Source: Phytophthora sp. 'mugwort'
Lineage: Eukaryota > Oomycota > Peronosporomycetes > Peronosporales > Peronosporaceae
Length of the DNA: 64,000 nucleotides
Direction of reading: 5' to 3'
Assembly (NCBI GenBank): GCA_033558025.1
Contig: JAUCEF010000005.1
Coordinates: forward strand, 806,001 to 870,000
Shown: positions 42,526 to 52,947 of the stretch, piece after piece
Position numbering within the stretch: position 1 is the first letter of the stretch
Layout of the letters: every line of letters begins with the position of its first letter
The notes under the pieces: generated by a model
Databases searched by the model: none
What the model saw: the letters and a program-made list of their open reading frames with translations, nothing else
What the model was told of the DNA's origin: nothing
Position numbers and translations under genes: made by a program

Positions 42526-45500
42526 ATGGCGCCACCAGTGACCGCGACATGTTTCCAAGAGGATGAGGTAGCGCCTCTGCGCGTGCTGGTACTGCCCCAC
42601 GCGGGCGGCGCATCGCGCACGCTAGCGCTCGAGTGGGGCAAGAGCTTTCGCGCCGCGGGGCTGAACGTAGAGGTGTGGGGTGTGGACTGGACGTGGAGTT
42701 CCGAAGACGTGGTGGAGGACGCCGCCGCCCGCTCGTGCGAGCTCATGGCTGCTATTTGCACGCAACTGAGCAGCGGCTTCTTCGGTAAACCCTTCGTACT
42801 GATGGGCCACAGTCTCGGAGCCCTGGTTGCGCTGGCACTCACGCATTTCCTCGAACAGCGTAAGTTCTCGACACCCCGTCACGTTTTCTTTTCTGGTGCG
42901 GCGGGGCCTGGAAGCTGGACACTATACGACGACGCGAGTGTATTGCAGCAAGATGCGGAGCTTCTCAAACTGTTGGTGCATTGGGGGGGCACGGACAAGC
43001 AGTTGCTGAAGATCCCCGAGCAGAAGCAGAAGCTGTTGACGGGTCTGCGCGCAGATCTGAAGCTGCATAATGGCCTTGTGGAATGGCTGAAGCAGCAGAA
43101 GGAGGTGAAGATCCGCTCCGACGTGACGGTTTTCGGCGGATCGGAAGATACGGCTGTTCCTGCAGAATCCTTGTCGAGGTGGGACGAGATTTGTGCTGAA
43201 GGCAGCGAGTTTGATGTTAAGCTGTTTAAGGGTGGACACTTTTATCTGACGGATGCTGAGAGTCAAAAGACGTTCACCAAGTCTTTCATTGCTAAGCTAG
43301 AGGAGGTGTCTGCCATTGTCGTGATGGAATCGCGTACGCTGATCGACGGTCTGAACTCGAAGCACGGTCCGTACCCGTCGGAGAAATGCTTACACGACAT
43401 GTTTTATGAGGTGGCGAAGCGAACCCCTGATGCAATTGCTGTTTACTATGAGGGCAAGACGGTGACATTCCGTGATGTGGATGAGCAGAGTGAACGACTC
43501 GCTGATTATCTGTTTCAAGCTGGTGTACGCCCTAACTGTATCTCGGGCATCTTTATGGAGCACTCCATCGAGTTCGTGATAGCTTACATCGCAGCACTGA
43601 AGGCCGGCGGAGCGTACATGCCGTTGGAGATCGTGTACCCGCCGGATCTTCTTGAGCTAGTCATGGAAGAATCCAAGCCAACCATTGTGCTCACCAAGAA
43701 AAAGTTTCGCAACCGTCTGCCGGCCTGGCAGCACGTGCTAGAGCTGGACGATGGCTGGCTTGAGTCGCTAGCTCGACAGAAAGTCCCCTCGATGCCGGCT
43801 GACCGCACGCGAACGCATCCTGATGACCTGGCTTATGTGGTGATGTCTTCGGGAACCACAGGTGTTCCAAAGGGGATTTGCTGCCCTCACCGCGGTGCCG
43901 TGCACTCTTACGACTGGCGTCTCACTCACTGCCCATACAAGGAAGACGACCGAGTGGCTTGCCATGTCTTCTTCGTGTGGGAGCTGCTGCGCCCAATGCT
44001 CGGAAACCGACCGCTGTACGTCATCCCTGACAACACGATCTATGACCCTGTCAAGCTTGTGGACTACCTTGATACCCACAGTATCACGCGCATCCTCTTC
44101 ACTCCATCTCTCCTGCAGTTGATTCTTGACACCTGCTCAAAGGATGTACTGCTGCAGAAGCTATCGAAGTTGCGCCTGGTATGGCTCTGCGGTGAAGTGG
44201 TGACGTTGGAGCTGCGTGATCGCTTTGTTCGCCTTTTCCCCAAGTGCGAGCTGCAGAACCTTTACAGCGTCTCCGAGTGTCATGACGTGAGCGCGGTGGA
44301 TCTCGCTGCAATGAGCGACTTCGACAACTCGTTGTCTACAAAGTATGCGTCTTGTGGCGAAGTCATGCCAAATGTCAAGGCTTATGTACTGGATGACGAC
44401 TTTAAGGCTGTCTCCATCGGCGTCTCTGGAGAGCTCTATATTGGCGGACCTTGTCTGGCTATCGGGTACCTCAACCGCCCAGAGCAAACCGCTCAACGCT
44501 TCCTCAAACATGTCGTACCGGGAGAGACCGTGTACAGGACGGGTGATCGTGCACGCTTCTTGCCAAATGGACACCTTGAGTTGATTGGTCGGTGCGATTT
44601 CATGGTAAAGATTCGCGGGTACAGTGTTGTGCTCGGTGCTGTTGAATCAGCTTTAGCTCAACACCCATTGGTGTCCACATCAGTGGTGCTTACGGAGGGT
44701 GACGAAGGCGAAGACAAGCGTTTGGTTGCATACATTGTGCCAGAAGACTGGGAAAAGGTTCCAAGTGCAGCAAACCTTCGCGAGTTCCTGAAGGAAAAGC
44801 TTCCGCACTATGCGATCCCGTCTGTATTTGTGCAACTTGATGCACTCCCGATTAACAGCGCAAGCGGCAAGCTGGATCGCAAGAAAATGCCGTCGATTGA
44901 GGAAGCTAAGAAACTCCGCAACGAATCGATCGACCTGTCGGTGGATCCGAAGAACCTGCCACAGACAGAGACCGAGAAGAAGCTCGCAATGATCTGGTCG
45001 GAGCTGCTTCGCCTCGAGAACGACAGCGTCTTGCACCGTGAAGCAAGCTTTTTTGACGTGGGTGGCCACAGTTTGCTTTCAACTCGACTGGTTTCAAGTA
45101 TTCGCGATACTTTTGGTGTTCAGTTGACGTTAGCAGACATTCTCTCTTCGCCCGAGTTGTATGCTATCGCGTCGCGAATCGATCAGTCACTTAGTGGTAT
45201 GAATGCGAGCATTGCTAAGGCGGAGGATGAAAAGACTGAGAAGAAGGTGGTTCTCCCGCTGGAAGCCGTCTTGGATGCGTCTATTTACCCCGCTGCCACA
45301 CGTAAGGCTGGTTATAGTCGTTACCGTGTAGAAATGGTGAGTCTGCCTCCGCGTAACATGTTTTTGACTGGTGCCACTGGGTTCCTTGGTGCGCATCTGC
45401 TGCACACTCTGCTGAAGTACTCGACAAGCGTCGTGTTCTGTTTGGTCCGTGCTGTTGACGAAGACGTGGCAATGAATCGTATTAAGAATGCACTCAAGGG

Positions 45501-46464
45501 GTTTGCACTTCTCGATGAAGCTCTGAACTTCCATCTGGAAGACCGAGTAATTCCTATCCCGGGTAACCTCGCGCAACCGCTTCTGGGTCTGGATGCCGAC
45601 ACTTTCAAGATGCTGGCCACTGAGATCGACGCGATTCTGCACAACGGTGCAGACGTGAACTTAGTAAAGCCTTATTCTGCTTTGAAGAGTGTCAACGTAC
45701 TGGGCACACAGGAGGTGTTGCGGCTTGCTGTGACCAACGGACTGGCCAAGACCCGCGTGAAGCCCGTGCACTATATTTCAACGAATGGAGTGTTTCCATC
45801 TACATTGGCCGCGTCCAAGTTTCTAGAGACCGCAGACTTGAGCGAGCTGTCCGACCAACTCGAGAACGGTTACGCACAGAGCAAGTGGGTGGCCGAGCAG
45901 ATGTGTCACGAGGCCGCCCAACGAGGCCTTCCAGTGTCGATCCTGCGTCCGGGCAACATGGCTCCATCCTCTCTCACTGGCCAGTGGAATGCAAGCGACT
46001 TCATCTACCTGCTGCTCAAGGGCTCTGCAGGTCTCGGTGCCGTGCCTGCTCGCTCAGACTGGTACTTCGACCTGACGCCTGTGGACTACGCCGCCCGTGC
46101 GATCGTGCACTTCACTGCGTTGCATCCGGTAGAGGCGCTAGGCCAGACGCTGCACATCCAGAACCCGTCGCCGCCCGTCAAGAGCGACGCGTTCTTCGCG
46201 TTCTTCACGGCTGCAATGGCGAGCAAGAAATTGGCAGCGATCGAGTACGCGGAATGGAAACGCAGTCTAGACCAAGCCGCGAGCATGACAGACGCCCCAC
46301 TGGAACTGCAGAAGCTGGCGGCGGGGATTAATTCGTTCGAGGTCTACTTCCAGAGCGACAAGGTTTTCGACTCAACCCTCTCGGTCGATCTGCTGCAGGC
46401 CGCCGGGGTCTTGTGCCCGACGGTCAACCAGGCACTACTGGCCACGTACACAGCCAAATGGTGA
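42526..46464 (+). CDS. NRPS-like enzyme: thioesterase - adenylation - carrier - thioester reductase
   Basis: A single exon of 1312 residues from ATG 42526. Domain 1 (about 15-255) is an alpha/beta-hydrolase of type II thioesterase kind: LVLPHAGGASR, nucleophile Ser96 in GHSLGA, Asp in GSEDTAVP and His in GGHFYL. Domain 2 (about 290-800) is an adenylation domain: AYVVMSSGTTGVPKG, NLYSVSECHD, YRTGDRARFLPNG and ASGKLDRKK. Domain 3 is a carrier with Ser849 in GGHSLLS. Domain 4 (about 945-1312) is a reductase with NMFLTGATGFLG and Y1116xxxK1120. The plan activates a carboxylic acid, tethers it and releases it as aldehyde or alcohol, as in the alpha-aminoadipate reductase group. No condensation domain is present, and the substrate is unknown. 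Confidence 0.9.
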   Translation: MAPPVTATCFQEDEVAPLRVLVLPHAGGASRTLALEWGKSFRAAGLNVEVWGVDWTWSSEDVVEDAAARSCELMAAICTQLSSGFFGKPFVLMGHSLGALVALALTHFLEQRKFSTPRHVFFSGAAGPGSWTLYDDASVLQQDAELLKLLVHWGGTDKQLLKIPEQKQKLLTGLRADLKLHNGLVEWLKQQKEVKIRSDVTVFGGSEDTAVPAESLSRWDEICAEGSEFDVKLFKGGHFYLTDAESQKTFTKSFIAKLEEVSAIVVMESRTLIDGLNSKHGPYPSEKCLHDMFYEVAKRTPDAIAVYYEGKTVTFRDVDEQSERLADYLFQAGVRPNCISGIFMEHSIEFVIAYIAALKAGGAYMPLEIVYPPDLLELVMEESKPTIVLTKKKFRNRLPAWQHVLELDDGWLESLARQKVPSMPADRTRTHPDDLAYVVMSSGTTGVPKGICCPHRGAVHSYDWRLTHCPYKEDDRVACHVFFVWELLRPMLGNRPLYVIPDNTIYDPVKLVDYLDTHSITRILFTPSLLQLILDTCSKDVLLQKLSKLRLVWLCGEVVTLELRDRFVRLFPKCELQNLYSVSECHDVSAVDLAAMSDFDNSLSTKYASCGEVMPNVKAYVLDDDFKAVSIGVSGELYIGGPCLAIGYLNRPEQTAQRFLKHVVPGETVYRTGDRARFLPNGHLELIGRCDFMVKIRGYSVVLGAVESALAQHPLVSTSVVLTEGDEGEDKRLVAYIVPEDWEKVPSAANLREFLKEKLPHYAIPSVFVQLDALPINSASGKLDRKKMPSIEEAKKLRNESIDLSVDPKNLPQTETEKKLAMIWSELLRLENDSVLHREASFFDVGGHSLLSTRLVSSIRDTFGVQLTLADILSSPELYAIASRIDQSLSGMNASIAKAEDEKTEKKVVLPLEAVLDASIYPAATRKAGYSRYRVEMVSLPPRNMFLTGATGFLGAHLLHTLLKYSTSVVFCLVRAVDEDVAMNRIKNALKGFALLDEALNFHLEDRVIPIPGNLAQPLLGLDADTFKMLATEIDAILHNGADVNLVKPYSALKSVNVLGTQEVLRLAVTNGLAKTRVKPVHYISTNGVFPSTLAASKFLETADLSELSDQLENGYAQSKWVAEQMCHEAAQRGLPVSILRPGNMAPSSLTGQWNASDFIYLLLKGSAGLGAVPARSDWYFDLTPVDYAARAIVHFTALHPVEALGQTLHIQNPSPPVKSDAFFAFFTAAMASKKLAAIEYAEWKRSLDQAASMTDAPLELQKLAAGINSFEVYFQSDKVFDSTLSVDLLQAAGVLCPTVNQALLATYTAKW

Positions 46465-46788
46465 GACCTAGCCAATGCTGTATACGTCGTCCGTAATAGT
46501 CCAATTTTCAGCCAATCCGAACACTTTTACGTCATTGAAGTCAAAGCAACTTCAACTTGGGATTCGAAGTATTACAAATCCAACTTTACCGTTAGAATAA
46601 ATATCATAGTAGTAGTACACTACACTATTTGGAAGGGAAGCACTTTGGTACAGTAAATCTAGCGATTATGAAAGTAGTAATATTACTTGTACTCTATTTT
46701 GTGACTACTACCGTCCACAACTTCAACCTCCCGCTGCAGCCGATCGTCGAGTCATTCCGCAGCTCTCCGCGTCACCCTTTAGCTCGTC
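46465..46788. promoter_or_regulatory. Intergenic region and MCCC1 promoter
   Basis: 324 bp, AT-rich in its first two thirds, then pyrimidine-rich toward the MCCC1 start. It holds the Inr-like element noted separately. Confidence 0.4.
46752..46761 (+). promoter_or_regulatory. Inr-like core promoter of MCCC1
   Basis: TCATTCCGCA agrees with the first ten bases of the oomycete Inr consensus and lies 27 bp before the start codon. Confidence 0.5.
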
Positions 46789-49036
46789 ATGCTGCGCCTC
46801 CGCCACCTCCAGCCCGCTCTGCTGCGCGGCTCCGCGTCGCAGTGTGCGCTGTCCACCTTCCGCAAGATCCTTGTGGCCAACCGCGGCGAAATTGCTCTGC
46901 GAGTGCTGCGCTCGGCGCAGAAGCTTAACATCGAGACGGTGGCCGTTTACAGCGACGCCGATGCCAACTCACAGCACGTCAAGCTTGCCACGGAGTCCTA
47001 CCATCTGGGCCCCGCACCCGCCAGTGAGAGCTACCTGAACTACCCTAAAATTTTAGAGATCTGCCGCCTCTCCGGGGCCGAGGCGGTTCATCCGGGCTAC
47101 GGGTTCCTGTCGGAGAACGCGGCGTTCGCCCGCGCCTGTCAGGAGGCAGGCATCGAGTTCATTGGTCCTCCGGTCAAGGCTATTGAAGATATGGGCTCCA
47201 AGAGTGCGTCTAAGGACATCATGATCAAGGCCGGCGTCCCTGTGACCCCGGGGTATCACGGAGAAGACCAGAGCTTCGAAACGTTGCAGAAAGAAGCCAG
47301 GAAGATCGGGTACCCTGTGCTCATTAAGGCAGTGCTCGGAGGTGGAGGAAAAGGCATGAGAATTGTCGATGAAGAGAAGGACTTCCAAGAAGCTCTGGAT
47401 GCCTGCATAAGGGAGGGACAGGCGTCTTTTGGAGACGGACGAGTGCTGATTGAGAAGTACCTGAGGAAGCCGAGGCATGTGGAACTCCAGATCTTTGGAG
47501 ACAAACATGGAAATGTTATCCACTTATTTGAGCGCGACTGCAGCGTTCAAAGACGCCATCAAAAAGTTTTGGAAGAAGCTCCCGCGGTAAGGTGGGAGTG
47601 TCGTGGGTATTGCGATATTGAAGACTAACTCACCTTGCCTTGAACATGGTTTTCCTGGTAGCCCAACATGTCGGAGGCGCAGCGAAAGAAAATGGGGGAT
47701 GCAGCTGTCGCTGCAGCGAAGGCTGTGGGCTACGTTGGCGCAGGAACGGTGGAGTTCCTCTTGGATGAAGACGAGTCTTTCTATTTCATGGAGATGAATA
47801 CGCGTCTACAAGTGGAGCACCCTGTCACCGAAATGATCACCAAGCAAGATTTGGTCGAGTTGCAGCTGAAGATTGCTGCAGGTCAAGAGCTCCCAATCCG
47901 CCAGGAGGACCTGAAAATTCACGGCCATGCGATTGAAGCACGAATCTACGCCGAGAACCCATACAAGTAAGTTTCGAGTCAAACTGTACTGAACCTGTGC
48001 TTGTGATCCTCTTCTAACGTGCTAAGTTGTGACATACAGTGATTTCCTTCCTGGAAGCGGTACATTGCAGCACCTTCGCTTGCCTCGTACATCAAAAGAC
48101 GTCCGCGTGGACACTGGCATCATCGAAGGTGATGAGGTGTCGATTTTCTACGACCCAATGATTGCCAAGCTGATTGTTCACGGTGACAACCGCCAGGCTG
48201 CGCTGGATAAAATGATAATAGCACTTCACGAGTACCAGATTGTGGGTCTTCCTACAAACATCGAGTTTGTGGCTCGTACAGCAGATCACGCTGCGTTCCG
48301 AAAGGGTGGTGTTGATACGAGTTTTCTCAACAAGTTTGGCGACGAGGTTCTTGGGTCGCTGGGGGTGTACCCGACTTATGCCAAGGCGCTGGGAGCTGTG
48401 AGTTTGCTTCTTTTGGAGCAGGCTAAGCGTTATTCTAGTGCGAGTCGTAATGGTGAACTGCAATCGCCATGGTCGGACGATTCCTTGACTCATTTCCGTT
48501 CGCTGGAAACGCTTGAGAGGAAGCTTTCACTTAGTCATGATAATGACAAAGCTTCAGTATTGGTTAAATGCCTATCGAAGAACGCATACGAGGTGATTCT
48601 GGATGGTGAGACTGATGAGGAGGTTCATTTAGTCAGCGGTGCGATCCACGAGAACGGAGACTTCAAATTCCGAGTGGGCAACCGCATGTTCAAGGGGACT
48701 GCTGTGATTCACCAGCAGGACTTACACCTCTTTTGCGACGACAACACCCAGCGCTACGACTACAAGTTCCACATCCCGTTGCCATCTCTTGAGCCAGCAG
48801 AGGGCAGCGCGGCCGCTGCCGTGCACAGCAAGATTGTGGCGCCGATGCCGGGCAAGATTATCAAGGTGCTGGTGAAGGACGGTGACACGATCACCGCTGA
48901 CCAGCCACTGCTGATCATGGAGGCCATGAAGATGGAGCACATGATTCGTGCGCCGAAGGACGGCAAGGTGCAGGAGCTGTTTTGCGAGAAGGATGATTTT
49001 GTGACGGACGGCCACGTGCTCATCGAAATGGACTAG
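46789..49036 (+). CDS. MCCC1: Methylcrotonyl-CoA carboxylase, biotin-carrying alpha subunit (mitochondrial)
   Basis: Three exons (46789-47586, 47662-47966, 48040-49036) flank introns of 75 and 73 bp; the product is 699 residues and all joins keep phase (EEAPA to PNMSEAQ; ENPY-N-DFLPGSG across the second). The start is an Arg/Leu-rich presequence ([14 protein letters not shown]). Biotin carboxylase motifs: [35 protein letters not shown] and [15 protein letters not shown]. The C-terminal biotinyl domain has EAMKMEHMI with Lys665. [11 protein letters not shown] and [14 protein letters not shown] favour the methylcrotonyl over the propionyl enzyme. It carboxylates 3-methylcrotonyl-CoA in leucine breakdown with a beta subunit not in this window. 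Confidence 0.9.
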
Positions 49037-49717
49037 CTCAATGGTGGCTGTATGTGTTGCTTCAGGTAGTAAGCCGCCAGTCATTAACCTAGACTTTTGA
49101 TCTGTATAAGCACAGCGAGGGTGTAAAGGTACAATACGCTTATCGCTGTTATGATCCGACTAAAACATGAATCGGATCGAACGTGCTCCTTCATACTAAG
49201 GCAGGAATTCTTAAGCACGCAACGTTTGCAGTGAGCAAACTAGCGTTTCCTAAGACTAAGAAACAGCCGCAGAGTGCCTACCGTAGCAGTGGCGACGGCT
49301 GAAGAGGTATACATTACCCCCCAGTGTCGCCACTGCATCGGGAGATGATGGCTAGCAGCGTAGCCGCGAGTTGCGACCCACCTGAAGGCCATACCCAAGG
49401 AAAGCAACGGATCCCATTCTCGATAAGTGGGATGGTGGGTTATCACGCAGTCGGAGACCGCCGACCGACCCACCGCCGGAGGGCGGGCTGGCTTACTGTA
49501 GCAGCCTCAGGTCGATCTCACTTTTAATTGATGCACGATTGTGTCCAATGTTGCGTCCAGTATCACTTGCCAGCGGTATGCTCCGAATGCGCGAGCAGCC
49601 TATTATAACCATCCGGTTAAGAGTGCGCACCAATCTAGCTAACGGACCCACATGCCCTTGCCCCCGTGAAGATCGAAGTATGTCGTAAGTTACGACATAG
49701 AAATTGCTAAATAGGAA
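49037..49717. other. Gene-free stretch upstream of piggyBac 2
   Basis: No supportable gene. A GC-rich patch (49440-49500) lies between AT-richer flanks. The 5' end of the piggyBac element is probably here, but no terminal repeat could be fixed. Confidence 0.35.
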
Positions 49718-52700
49718 ATGGCTCGAAAAAAACGTTCCACTACTTTAATCAAGTTGTTTTTGCGAATAAAAAATATAAGCTCGGAGAGGTCATTTTCGAA
49801 CTTCCACAAAAAGGGCGACGTTAGGGGAACATTCAAACCGGATGAGTGGCGTAAGACGGTCCAAGATTTAAGCGAAACCCGCAGGACACATTATGGCTAG
49901 AATGAAATCAAGCCCGCGAACAAAAAGAACGGCGGCGGTCCGAGTCGTGGATTTCCGCCATCTCTGGCGACAACTCGTGGCACGCGGATGGGAGCAAAGA
50001 AGCCCACCGGGCTTTCGATGGACTGGAAGTATTACAAGCTGAACGTCGGCGGTAGCGAGCTTATAGAAGGGACTAACGTGTTTACAGGTATGCATAGTTT
50101 ATTAAATTGGTGATTATGATGGTTACTTAACAGTGTTTGTGTATTATAATGCAGGAGAAGACGCAGTTGTCTCATTCGCAATTGAAACGGGCTGATAGAT
50201 CTGAACCAGGCTGGAGAATATGAATCTGGAGGTGGCGTGGACGCTGGCGGTGTAGACGTTCATAATGGAGGTAAGAGCGGTGGTGAAGACGTGCGGAAGT
50301 GGTGATGGAGGTGAGGGCGGAGGTAAAGACGCGCAGAGTAGTGATATGCAGAGTGGTGATATGCAGAGTGGTGGTGGGGACGGAAATAAAGACGTGCAGA
50401 GTGGTAATATGCAGAGTAGTGATCTTCCAATCGTTTCCATTTCGCAAATTGATTCTCTTTGAAGTTGTCAGCTCCAACGTTAGAGTCAATATTTGATCCA
50501 GCAATGGCTAATACTGAGTTACTACGGTGCCGTGGGCGAGCATTTGATGTATTGCAGATTTCAGAACTGGAAGAGTCCGACCAAGAAGTTGTAGTCGGAG
50601 TCTTACAGCGGATGCTGTCTGAAGCCGAGAATAAAGAGAAAAGCGACGATAAGAGCAAGTGCGAGGGAGATGGAGGCTATGGAAGTGCCGTGTGAAGAAC
50701 CAATCGACGTATCTGTTGATGATGTGAATGTTGTGAACGATGAGGAGGACTCTGGCGCGTATGAGAGTCTAGAGTCTAGTGCACGTGAAGGAGAGCTAGA
50801 AGTGGAAGACCCGGAAGTCGAGCCTCGAGAATTTCCCGAAGATGATGACCTGTCAAGCACTAAAGTGGAAATGGTGGATGAAGCGTTCATTGAGTCTCTT
50901 GGTGGATCCCTTGCGATTGATGACATAGACAAGGATGCTTTACGGGCTACTACATGGGCCCAACGTCTTCAACGTTCGAGGTGGACCAAGAAAGCTACCG
51001 CAATCTATGTGACGACTTTGCGACGCCATTTTCTGATCTACAAGCTGCTGACTCCCCACTAACTATATTTTTGTATTTTTGCCCAAGTCGCTGTGGGTGC
51101 AGATTGCGACTGAGACTAACCGGTACATGCGACAGAGTGTTGAATCAAGGGCAATGAGAATGCGGGTGAACCAGGTGCGTCTGAGTCGGCCTTCGATTCC
51201 CGAAACGTGGCAGCAAATTCGCCGGCATTTGCGCAGTGAAAAGCCGTATGATGCAAGCGAGCTACTACATGTGATTGGACTTCTCGTTGCGCATGTCTTG
51301 TGCCCCCACAAACGAGCATTTTCGGGACATTGGTCAATGACAGACGCCGGGGCTACTCCTGCCGGGATTTTGGAAGGTACATGGCGCGCAACCGATGCAC
51401 TCCATCCTCGAGACTTACATTTTGCTGATAATGAGGCGCCTCGTAATCGCGACAAGTGATGGAAGTTACGAAGAGTCTTCAATGTACTACAAGCTCAATG
51501 TCTGTCGGCGTTGTCGCTGCCAGCGGCTTTTTCTTTCGACGAAGGAGTGCTGCCGTCTACTTCGCGAAGGAACTCTACGCGCATGTTCATGCCGATAAGC
51601 CGCACCGCTACGGAACAAAAATGTTTATGGTTTGTGATGCGAAGACGGCTTTTTGCCACCGGTACGTTCGTTTTTTTTGGTTAACTTTTTATGTCGTAAT
51701 TTTCCGTTTGCATGATGCTAAAACTTATGAATGTCGTAACTTAGAATTTTGAGATTTATGTTGGCGTAAGAGAGCAAGATGGATCAGTGGATAATAAGAC
51801 GGGGGCCGCAGCAGTGGTCCGCAATATGAAAACCATTCTTCGAACAGACACTGGTGGCTTCCGGTTGGTGGTGATCGACAGATTCTATTCTTTTCTCGCG
51901 CTTGCTCTCCAGCTACTTTCGATGTCCATATACGTTAAGGCACTATTGTGACGAATATAATCGATTTCGATTCTAAAGTGATTGAAAAGCGCAAGACTCG
52001 GCCACGCTCTATTGAGCACCCTTACGTTTACTCGATGTGTTGCGGTTCCCATCATGGTCGCATGCCATTGATGGATCGTAAATCAGTGGATTGTTGGGCG
52101 ACTAGTGTGTCCATGGCTGAAGATAGTATTCAGCGTAATATCAAGCAAGTGGGCCCTACAACCGTCAAGTGTCCAAACTTGTGACGGATTATCAACGCTG
52201 GATGGGCGGAGTTGACGTTCACGACCACCCCCGCCCCCAGTCGTACTCGATACAGACGGCACTTCGTTTTCGCAAGTATTACAAGTCACTATTTCTAGGT
52301 TTCGTGGATATTGCATTGGTAAATGCGTTTGTTACACATAAAGAATTCGGCGAACCAAAGGAGTTGCTCCAATGTCTCGTGGATAATGATGAGTGTTCTC
52401 CACAAGTAATTGCTTGCGCTGAAGCCCGATGACTTCTTCATTACGGAACCTATAATTACGCCGTTGCCGGCTGGACGCTCTTGTTCCAAGCGCCGCCGGC
52501 AATCCTCGCATACTCGTTTGCAATTTGATGATTGGATTACTGTATCGGGCGTGCAGAAACGCCGACAACGCTCATGCAAAGTGTGTGCTCTTCTTCGTGG
52601 TGAGAGGAAGATATCCTTTCAGACAGTTTGCTTTTGTCAAGAATGCTCCAACGGCAATGCTAAGTGCTTCCTTCGTCCGAAGCTAGACATGCATGCATAC

Positions 52701-52745
52701 AAGGGCGTAGTCAAAACCTTCAGGGGCATAATTTCTGGTATATAG
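49718..52745 (+). mobile_element. piggyBac-like transposase gene, copy 2 (decayed)
   Basis: The reading starts at ATG 49718 (MARKKRSTTLIK) and includes acidic low-complexity exons (50260-50980). The catalytic core has FDEGVLPSTSRRNS (about 51535) with the first Asp, then PDKPHRYGTKMFMVCDAKTAF; VVIDRFYSFLALAL (about 51868) with the second; and MGGVDVHD with RFRKYYKSLFLGFVDIALV (52201-52315) with the third. The C-terminus has a Cys-rich finger (CKVCALL, CFCQECSNGNAKC). A donor at 51662 matches the position of the 21335 intron of copy 1, and both continue with FE(V/I)Y. Frame changes are frequent. It is clearly diverged from copy 1, so these are separate insertions. Confidence 0.75.
50330..50440 (+). 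repeat. In-frame 15-bp tandem repeats in piggyBac 2
   Basis: GATATGCAGAGTGGT-type units occur about five times with small changes, encoding DMQSG/DMQSS. The stretch sits in the acidic N-terminal region of the transposase. Confidence 0.6.
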
Positions 52746-52772
52746 AGGGGTAAATTGATAAGCTCTAAAAGA

Positions 52773-52947
52773 CAGTCTGATCCTTTATTATCACATATGT
52801 ATGCTTACATGGATACTACATAGTGATGTAAATGGCACTCCATAATCCGAGCGGCCATAAGCCTGATAACCAGTCTGATCCATCGTCATCACATATGCTT
52901 ACATGAATATGTGGCTCCATACTGCGGGCGATCATAAGCTTGGTAAC
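52773..52947. repeat. Degenerate direct repeat after piggyBac 2
   Basis: CAGTCTGATCC, ATCACATATG, GCTTACATG, CTCCATA and a CATAAGC-TGGTAAC-like end appear in the same order in 52773-52871 and 52872-52947. It is probably the 3' non-coding part of the element. Confidence 0.5.

Noticed and set aside
46789..49036. Propionyl-CoA or acetyl-CoA carboxylase instead of methylcrotonyl-CoA carboxylase
   Set aside because: Length and the motifs after the ATP-grasp domain fit the methylcrotonyl enzyme better, though a tree would settle it.
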